A stretch of 28,865 nucleotides of DNA from NCBI GenBank assembly GCA_010365175.1, contig JAAFGW010000004.1:1-28865 (forward strand), written 5' to 3'. The stretch's first letter is position 1. The number at the start of each line of letters is the position of its first letter. The notes beneath the pieces were generated by a model. That model saw only the letters and a list, made by a program, of their open reading frames with translations. It was not told the origin of the DNA and ran no database searches. A program made the translations under genes and the position numbers. This document shows, in pieces, positions 23,019 to 28,865 of the stretch. This stretch comes from Sulfuriferula multivorans. Lineage in GTDB: Bacteria > Pseudomonadota > Gammaproteobacteria > Burkholderiales > Thiobacillaceae.

Positions 23019-23837
23019 TTACTTGGCGCTACGGCGGCGGCTGACGCCCAGGCCCACCAAAGCGATTCCCAACAGAGCCAGCGTGCCGGGCTCGGGTACC
23101 GACGACGCCGTAAAGTTCTGGTTGCCATCTGCTTGCAGCAAAATGGCTCCAGCTGGCAGGGCTTGTGTGCCGCCAGCGGCAGCCGGCGCCGATGTCGGAG
23201 CTATCCAACCGGTTATATTGCTTCCAATTTGCAGCGTCGTCGTTGCGGTCGAAGTTAGCAAAGTCGGGGAAATGTATAAGGGATTAGTAGTAGTAATCAG
23301 TGCTTGAAGCGTTGCGCTACCGCCGCTGATAATATTGAACCCACCACCCGGCTGGGAGGTGATCGTCCCCGAGATCAGCAGGATACCGTCCGTTATGCCG
23401 GCGCCGGTCACTTGGTTGGCATCCTTGCTGGTGTCGTACCAGATGTTGAAGGAGCCGCTGTTAACCTGAAACGAGGCGTCAGTACATATAGTAGTGAAGA
23501 CGTTACACGTGCTGGTCTCGTTCAGCATCGCTTGAATCGTGTATTCGTAATTTCCCGATAACAAAGGAATGGTCGCCCCGACTATGCTAACCCCTCCAGT
23601 GTCGAGGATAGAATTTGCGCTCGCATAGTAGGTCAGATCAAAAGTGCTGGTAGTGGCTGACAGAGGATTAAAGCCATTTACGATTGCTGTGCCATTTGAA
23701 GCCCAGTCAAACCCTCCCCAGTTGCTGAAGCTACCTGCTGAGTTGGTTAGAGTGGCGGCACTTGCGTATGAGCTACCAGCTAATACCGTAATGGCCGCAG
23801 CGCTGATCGCAAAATCTTTTAGTTTGGTCTTGAACAT
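23019..23837 (-). CDS. PEP-CTERM domain secreted protein
   Basis: An exported protein sorted by exosortase, 272 residues. It has a signal peptide (1-28, cleaved near SYASA-A), a Ser/Thr/Gly/Asn-rich beta-type body with two cysteines (111 and 118) that may form a disulfide, and a C-terminal sorting signal: VPEPGT (247-252), a hydrophobic helix and the basic tail SRRRSAK. AAGGAG lies 9 bases before the ATG at 23837. The body loosely recalls flocculation-associated PepA proteins, but I cannot confirm that by eye. A sigma-54 promoter upstream fits the known RpoN/PrsK-PrsR control of such genes. The exosortase itself is not in the window. Confidence 0.9.
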   Translation of the reverse strand: MFKTKLKDFAISAAAITVLAGSSYASAATLTNSAGSFSNWGGFDWASNGTAIVNGFNPLSATTSTFDLTYYASANSILDTGGVSIVGATIPLLSGNYEYTIQAMLNETSTCNVFTTICTDASFQVNSGSFNIWYDTSKDANQVTGAGITDGILLISGTITSQPGGGFNIISGGSATLQALITTTNPLYISPTLLTSTATTTLQIGSNITGWIAPTSAPAAAGGTQALPAGAILLQADGNQNFTASSVPEPGTLALLGIALVGLGVSRRRSAK

Positions 23838-23914
23838 GATTTCTTACTCCTTGCGTTAACAAAATTTCGGGGCAGCGGCTCGGCATTTACAGTTTTGTGG
23901 CACTCAAAGCCAAG

Positions 23915-24058
23915 TCTCGTACCAATGTAAAAGCAAGGCATGTGCCAGGAAATATAAAGTCTTTTGCAATCAATGAATAAGGTGTTTTAACGGGGTAATC
24001 GTTTCTTTCCCTGTGGCTGAAGTGTAAAAAAAACCGACACTCCTATATTGGTACGAGA
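23915..24058. repeat. 12-bp inverted repeat pair around the sigma-54 promoter
   Basis: TCTCGTACCAAT at 23915-23926 recurs inverted as ATTGGTACGAGA at 24047-24058, both perfect, 120 bases apart. The right copy lies about 100 bases upstream of the -24 box, where an enhancer-binding protein would bind; the left copy overlaps the predicted start site. Confidence 0.7.
23932..23947 (-). promoter_or_regulatory. Sigma-54 (RpoN) -24/-12 promoter of the PEP-CTERM gene
   Basis: The minus strand reads TGGCAC-ATGCC-TTGCT, a perfect match to the consensus TGGCAC-N5-TTGCW with correct GG/GC spacing. Transcription would start near 23921, giving a leader of about 85 bases before the ATG. RpoN with the enhancer-binding protein PrsR is known to control PEP-CTERM genes in related bacteria. 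Confidence 0.88.
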
Positions 24059-24214
24059 TATCCGTTTAGGGTCGTCTCGCTCTCGGTGCTGTACCCCCCC
24101 TAAAACAGTGCGGCTCATTACTAGAGGCGAAGGCGGGGCTTCACCCCTCCCCGGAGTGAAATGCTTGGAGACCATCGAGGGCATACAGGCGAGGGCGTAC
24201 AGGGCTGCATACGG

Positions 24215-26995
24215 CTATCGTTGCAATGTTTGTAGCAGCGCCTTGGCTTGTTCCCGTTCCGGAAATGCATGACCCGAAGCCAATAACTGCTTGAGCTGGT
24301 TTTGGGCTTCTGCCTTTTTTCCGGCTCGAGCCAATCCGTACGCATAATGGAATCGGATACTGGCCTCTTTTGGCGCGGTGGAGACGGCCTTGTGTAGCAG
24401 TTCCAGACCGCGCTGCATTTGACCGTGCTCAACCAAGATCCAGCCCAGGGTGTCCTGAATCCCGGGATGGTTGGGCGCGAGCTTGAGCGCGCGTTCGGCC
24501 AGGTCGATGGCTCTGCTGTCTTTCTCGCGTTGATACAGGGTGGCTAAATTGTTCAGGGCTGCAATATTGGTGGGGTTCGTTTTTATGAGTTCCTGGTATT
24601 GGCTGATGGCCTCCTTATTGCGCTTTGCCTGCATCAGGAATTCGGCCAGATAGCTGTGGGCCACGCTATCGGCAGGATGTTCTTTGACCCACGTGTTGAG
24701 CTGCAAATCTGCGGCCTGAGCATCGCCTGCTAAAGTGAGCGCTCGGTGGCGTTTAATCAGCACGGTTGAACCCGCGCCTTTTGCCAAGGCTTGGGCATAT
24801 GCGCCGGCTGCCTGGAGATATTTCTTCTGCCCCAGGTTTATATCCGCCTCGTACTCAAATCCCGCTGACGATTTTGGCTGCCTGGCCTGGAGTTGACGCG
24901 CTATCTGGAGTGCCGCATCCGGTTTGTTGTCTTCTAGTTCGAGATCAATCAGCGTTTTATACGCAGGCAGTAGATCAGGCTGAATCTTTATCGCCTGATG
25001 CAAATTGGCCCGCGCTTTGGAATACTGCTTGTCAGACATTTGTGCAAGTGACAACCTGATCAGGGCGCCTGGAGACTGAGGTTCATTAAGCAGGATGCGT
25101 GTGTAAGCCGTGATGGCAGCCGTTTTATTGCCCAAAGCCATGTGGGTCGCGCCAAGCAGGTTCTGGGCTTCCGGATTGTCTGGAGCGTTATTGACCGCTT
25201 CGCGGGCCAGGGAAAGGGCTTTTGCATTGTCTTTGGTCGACAGATAATAACGGGTGAGGGCAGCTCGCGGCTTGATGTCTTTGGGTGTGGCTTTAACCGC
25301 TTTCTCTAGCCAATTCGCATATTCGTTGCCCTTGTTTTCGATGGCCGAGAGATCAGCCAGTGCCATCATGATCTGCGTGTTCTGTTTGTTTTTTTCAAAC
25401 GCAGCTTCCAGACGGGTACGCGCGGCATCCAGCTTTTGGTCTGCAATGTCGAGACGGGAGAGGCTGAGTGTGGCAGGAACGAAGTTGGGCTGGATGGCCA
25501 AAGCCTGTTCCAGGGCCTTGCGCGCGCCTGCATTGTCTCGTTTGCCTAGAAGGGCTGCGGCACGGAGATTTTGGGTAACGGGGTTGTTGGGTAATTTCTT
25601 CTCCATGGCGGTGATGGCCTGGAGCGCGGCGTCAAAGTCTTTACGCTGCATAAGAACCAGAACCAAAGCCATATCCGCCTCACCAGGCTTGGTACTCAGC
25701 TTTGTGGCTTGTTGCAGGTTGGTCAGCGCTTTGTCACTTTCACCTTCCGCCAGGTAACGCGAGGCAAGGCGCATCTTGATATCGCCGCTCTCAGGGGCCA
25801 GGTCAGAAGCCCGTTGCAAGTAGCTCATGGCGGCGTTGTAGTCCCTGGCTGCAAGGTACGCTTCCGAAGCCAAGGCAAGTGCTTGGCTATCTTTTGAGTC
25901 TGGAGATAAAAGTGGCGTGAGCGTTTTCAATGCCTTGTCGGCTTGCCCTTGTTTTAATTGCGAGGCAGCGAGTACCCGCATAGCGAATGGATTGTTCGGA
26001 AAACGTGACAAGACACGGTTGATGTAAGTTTCGGTTTGCTGGTAAGAACCTAGTGCGTAGGATGTCGCACCCGCAAGCAGGAGACTTGGAGCATGGTCCT
26101 CAGTCGTTTTGAATACTTCCTGCAGCGCGCTTCGCGCTTCAGGATATTTTTCTTGCTGAAAAAAGAATAAGGCCTGAAGGTAATTTGCCAAAGCTGTCTT
26201 CGGCGCAATCTTCAGCAGGTGATCCAGGTCTTTCCTTGCTTTCTCCAATTGGTTTACAGATAAATTGACGCTAATTCTTTGAGCAAGGGCTTCCAGGTTA
26301 TTCGGCTCGAGTTTCAGTGCGTTTGCATAAGCCGTCTGGGCTCCTTGCACGTCATTATTCAATAGAGATAAATCCCCCTGGTGAACCCAGGTTTTGGCCT
26401 GCATATCCTTGATGTCGAGAGCGGCATCAAGCCATTCTTTGGCCTTCGGTATGTTGTGTTCTGCTACTGCGCATTGAGCTAAACCCCAGTAGGCTGGTGG
26501 ATTGCTCGGGTGGGCGTTGAGGGATTGCTGGAACAGGACACAGGCTTCCTTCAGCTTGCCTTGGCGCAGCAAAGCATTGGCCCGAATCTGCAAAATGCGT
26601 GCGAGGTTGAGCTTGGAGGTTTGGTCACCGGGTTCAATTTCATCGATTATCCTCGTGTACTCACCCATCAACAGCAAGGCCTCTCCGAGCAGTGGTTTGA
26701 TGGATTCACGATTCACACCCAGCTTTTCGGCTTGTGTCAGTTCCTTCTCGGCTGCGGCCCCCATGCTTGTTTTTAGGTAAATTTGACCTAGCAACAGCCT
26801 TGCCTGAGGGCTTTCGGGATTCTTTTGGAGGGCATTTTTCAGTTCAATTATGCTCTCCTTGAGTTGGCCTTTACCCTCTAAATCCTTAGCGCGCTGAATG
26901 TGCTCCTGTTCGGTGAAATTGGATGAGCGGTCACAACCGTACAGTGTGAGGGAAGCGGCCAAAGTAAAGGCCAGAAAAAACGGATGCTGGGTCAT
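24215..26995 (-). CDS. prsT: PEP-CTERM system TPR-repeat lipoprotein PrsT
   Basis: A 926-residue tetratricopeptide-repeat protein of the PEP-CTERM/XrtA system. The signal peptide ends in a lipobox-like LTLYGC, making Cys21 a likely lipidation site, though Tyr before Gly is unusual. More than twenty TPR-like helix pairs follow from residue 30 to the end, with typical spacing and motifs such as NPESPQARLLLGQIY, PNNPFAMRVLAASQLKQG and HPGIQDTLGWILVEHGQ. The start is the ATG at 26995 with GGAG about 10 bases upstream. A paralogue lies 78 bases upstream on the same strand. The family is thought to help build or export exopolysaccharide linked to PEP-CTERM proteins; its exact role is not settled. 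Confidence 0.9.
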   Translation of the reverse strand: MTQHPFFLAFTLAASLTLYGCDRSSNFTEQEHIQRAKDLEGKGQLKESIIELKNALQKNPESPQARLLLGQIYLKTSMGAAAEKELTQAEKLGVNRESIKPLLGEALLLMGEYTRIIDEIEPGDQTSKLNLARILQIRANALLRQGKLKEACVLFQQSLNAHPSNPPAYWGLAQCAVAEHNIPKAKEWLDAALDIKDMQAKTWVHQGDLSLLNNDVQGAQTAYANALKLEPNNLEALAQRISVNLSVNQLEKARKDLDHLLKIAPKTALANYLQALFFFQQEKYPEARSALQEVFKTTEDHAPSLLLAGATSYALGSYQQTETYINRVLSRFPNNPFAMRVLAASQLKQGQADKALKTLTPLLSPDSKDSQALALASEAYLAARDYNAAMSYLQRASDLAPESGDIKMRLASRYLAEGESDKALTNLQQATKLSTKPGEADMALVLVLMQRKDFDAALQAITAMEKKLPNNPVTQNLRAAALLGKRDNAGARKALEQALAIQPNFVPATLSLSRLDIADQKLDAARTRLEAAFEKNKQNTQIMMALADLSAIENKGNEYANWLEKAVKATPKDIKPRAALTRYYLSTKDNAKALSLAREAVNNAPDNPEAQNLLGATHMALGNKTAAITAYTRILLNEPQSPGALIRLSLAQMSDKQYSKARANLHQAIKIQPDLLPAYKTLIDLELEDNKPDAALQIARQLQARQPKSSAGFEYEADINLGQKKYLQAAGAYAQALAKGAGSTVLIKRHRALTLAGDAQAADLQLNTWVKEHPADSVAHSYLAEFLMQAKRNKEAISQYQELIKTNPTNIAALNNLATLYQREKDSRAIDLAERALKLAPNHPGIQDTLGWILVEHGQMQRGLELLHKAVSTAPKEASIRFHYAYGLARAGKKAEAQNQLKQLLASGHAFPEREQAKALLQTLQR

Positions 26996-27073
26996 GCTGC
27001 ATGCTCCATTCAGGTTGTCGCGGAGAAGTGCAAGAGAGGGAGCGCCATCAAGATGCTGTCCTCCTTGCGAGTT

Positions 27074-28864
27074 TTACTGATTTTTAAGGTGTTTATGCAA
27101 GTTACGCGCCTCTTGCATTTGTGGAAATGCTACGCCACTTGCTAGTAATCGCTCTACTTCACTCAACGCGCGGGCACGATCACCCGATTGAGCTAAGGAC
27201 GATGCCAGATGGAACTGGATTTCTGCTGCGTCGGGCGCCTTGGCCAATGCCTGTTTTAACAGTTTTATCCCACGCGATGTTTGCCCCTGTTGTACCAGTA
27301 TCCAACCTAATGTATCCATCACGGCCGGGTTGTCGGGCTTGAGCTTGAGTGCCTGTTCGGCGAAGCCAAGCGCGCGGCTGTCCTTGGATTCGAAGAGGGA
27401 CCAGGCAAGATTATTCAGAACCAGCAGGTTGTTCGGGTTGCCCTTGTTCAAGAGTAAATAATGCTCGGCCGCGGCTTTGTGCTGGCCTCGCTTGATCAGG
27501 TTTTCGGCGAGTGCAGCACGGATGCCGGCATCTTGCGGGTGGGTGGATAGCCAGGCGGCGAGGCGCTTTTCGCCTTCTTCGGGGCGTTGGGTGGCGTTGA
27601 AGATTTGCAGCTGGCGGACGAGCAGTGATCCGGAAGGTTTGAGTTTTTGGGCGCGCTCGAAAGCGGCCAAAGCTGAAGAATAGTCCTTGCGGGCGAATGC
27701 GGTGTCGCCTTCCAGAACGAAGCCAGCCGGGTTGTCTGGCTTTTGTTGTTGAACTTGCTTGGCGAGTTTTTGTGCCTCTTCGAAACGTGCACTCTGTATT
27801 TCGATGCCGCCCAGCATCAACTGCGCTTCAATTAAGTCTGGCTGAATGCGCAGGACATCCTGCAAGGTTTTACGTGCGCCAGGTAGATCTTTGGCAACGA
27901 TCTGCGTGGTTGCGAGCTTGACTAGGGGCGTGGCCTGGCCAGGCTGGCCTTCAACCAGCTTTCGGTAGCTGGCCAACGCGTTGGTGCTGTCTCCCACTGC
28001 CAGCTGGGTGGTGCCGAGGAGATCTAGGGCAACCGGGCTGTCGGGCTGGGCATTGACGGCTTCGCGTGCGGTCGCAAGCGCCTTGTTCTTGTCCCCTTTT
28101 GCAAGCTGGTATCGCGCCAGCACCAGACGGGGTTGCAGTGCCTGGGGTTGGACGGAGGCGGCTTTTTCCAGCCAGCTCACGAAGGTTTTTTCATCCTTGC
28201 TGAGCAGGGCCAGATCGGCCAGCGCGAGCATGGCGTTGAGGTGTTTGGGATCGGCTTTCAGGATGCCCTCGAAGCGCTGTCGTGCGGCGATGGGCTGTTT
28301 GTCCTTGAGATCGAGTTGCGCCAGGTTGGCTGCAGCAGGAAAAAACCCGGGGTCTAGTTTGAGCGCCTGCCCAAAGCCGTCGCGCGCACGCGCCACATCC
28401 TGTTTTCCCAGGTAGGCGGCTCCTCGATAATTCCAGCTCAAGGGGCTCGCGGATTGTTTTTTCTCAAGCGCAGCAATGCTTTTCAAGGCGGCGTCGAATT
28501 CCTTTTTCTTGAGCTGGTTGAGAATAATGAAATTGTCGGCGCGGCTGTTGGCACCTTCCATTCCAGCGGCGGCTTGCAAGTCGGTCATCGCGCGGCTGTC
28601 ACCCTGAGCCAGTCGGGAAATGCCGAGCTCGGTGAGAATGGCAGCACTGTCAGGATTGCGTTGGGCGGCCTGCTCAAAATAGGACGATGCCTGAGAAAAG
28701 TCTTTTTTGGCCAGCGCGATTTCGCCCGCGACAACCAATACACCCGCGTCGGCGTTAGCTGATTTGAGCGCGGGGTTGAGTGTGCGTGCCGCCTCATCCG
28801 GGCGCCCCAGTCGAAGCTGGGTGGCGGCCAGCAGTCGAAGCGCGTACAGATTGTTGGGGGTAAG
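27074..28864 (-). CDS. Second PrsT-type TPR protein, C-terminal 596 residues (runs off right edge)
   Basis: A second PrsT paralogue, open to the right edge with no start in the window. Only the C-terminal 596 residues are visible. It is aligned throughout with the neighbouring gene: NNLYALRLLAATQLRLGRPD here against NNPFAMRVLAASQLKQGQAD there, and MDTLGWILVQQGQ against QDTLGWILVEHGQ. Both end with LLASG-AFP and a short helix. The body is all TPR repeats. If the missing part matches its neighbour, about 330 residues with the lipoprotein signal lie outside. Tandem position and clear but moderate identity indicate an old duplication. Confidence 0.9.
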   Translation of the reverse strand, partial: LTPNNLYALRLLAATQLRLGRPDEAARTLNPALKSANADAGVLVVAGEIALAKKDFSQASSYFEQAAQRNPDSAAILTELGISRLAQGDSRAMTDLQAAAGMEGANSRADNFIILNQLKKKEFDAALKSIAALEKKQSASPLSWNYRGAAYLGKQDVARARDGFGQALKLDPGFFPAAANLAQLDLKDKQPIAARQRFEGILKADPKHLNAMLALADLALLSKDEKTFVSWLEKAASVQPQALQPRLVLARYQLAKGDKNKALATAREAVNAQPDSPVALDLLGTTQLAVGDSTNALASYRKLVEGQPGQATPLVKLATTQIVAKDLPGARKTLQDVLRIQPDLIEAQLMLGGIEIQSARFEEAQKLAKQVQQQKPDNPAGFVLEGDTAFARKDYSSALAAFERAQKLKPSGSLLVRQLQIFNATQRPEEGEKRLAAWLSTHPQDAGIRAALAENLIKRGQHKAAAEHYLLLNKGNPNNLLVLNNLAWSLFESKDSRALGFAEQALKLKPDNPAVMDTLGWILVQQGQTSRGIKLLKQALAKAPDAAEIQFHLASSLAQSGDRARALSEVERLLASGVAFPQMQEARNLHKHLKNQ

Positions 28865-28865
28865 C

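Larger units (their letters stand above)
23838..24214. other. 377-base regulatory gap between the PEP-CTERM gene and prsT
   Basis: No gene is seen. It holds the ribosome-binding site and sigma-54 promoter of the PEP-CTERM gene, a 12-bp inverted repeat pair, an AGTGT/ACACT pair around an A8 tract (24020-24040) and, near prsT, two imperfect copies of CTGTAYGCCCTCG on the minus strand (about 24182-24205). A GGGG/CCCC hairpin near 24136-24149 lies downstream of prsT without a T-run. Confidence 0.6.

Noticed and set aside
23899..23914. Plus-strand TGGCAC resembling a second sigma-54 promoter
   Set aside because: The -12 half reads GCCAA, not TTGC, at the required spacing, and no plus-strand gene follows.

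Overview
The window looks like the chromosome of a betaproteobacterium, most likely of the Nitrosomonadales type (sulfur/iron-oxidiser relatives). This is inferred from gene content and order: a System II cytochrome c maturation pair (resB-ccsA), a diheme cytochrome c4, the run tlpA-aroQ-accB-accC-prmA-DUF3426, engB-hemB, and a PEP-CTERM/PrsT system. I read this from protein motifs only; no database search was possible.

Left edge (1-725): a type II CRISPR-Cas locus enters the window. The first 129 codons of a type II-C-like cas9 lie on the minus strand and run off the edge. Divergent from it, on the plus strand, is a well-formed tracrRNA gene with an anti-repeat, a stem-loop and a terminator hairpin. 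The array and other cas genes must lie outside the window.

1-10 kb: a conserved minus-strand block. In transcription order it is resB, ccsA (cytochrome c haem attachment), a TlpA-like thioredoxin, aroQ, accB, accC, prmA and a DUF3426 zinc-ribbon membrane protein. A separate minus-strand cytochrome c4 gene lies upstream of resB, and engB diverges from it.

10-12 kb: engB and hemB on the plus strand. Between them is a minus-strand region with serial hairpins and a T-tract terminator, a candidate small RNA with C-rich loops.

12-22.8 kb: the most unusual part. A compact plus-strand operon encodes a FeeM-like N-acyl amino acid synthase (GNAT fold), an E1/ThiF-like adenylyltransferase and a nitroreductase-like flavoprotein. 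Next to it is a lipid-trafficking set: a DUF1302-type outer-membrane protein, an FHA-ABC ATPase fusion, a LolA-like periplasmic carrier and two FtsX-type permeases. A GT-B glycosyltransferase and a membrane-anchored hexapeptide-repeat acyltransferase follow. My inference is that these make, decorate and export an acylated small molecule or glycolipid.

22.8-28.9 kb: PEP-CTERM region. A PEP-CTERM protein gene is preceded by a consensus-perfect sigma-54 promoter. Two tandem PrsT-type TPR genes follow on the minus strand, the second running off the right edge. Linkage of long-chain N-acyl amino acid synthases to PEP-CTERM/exosortase loci is known, so the 12-29 kb stretch is plausibly one functional neighbourhood.
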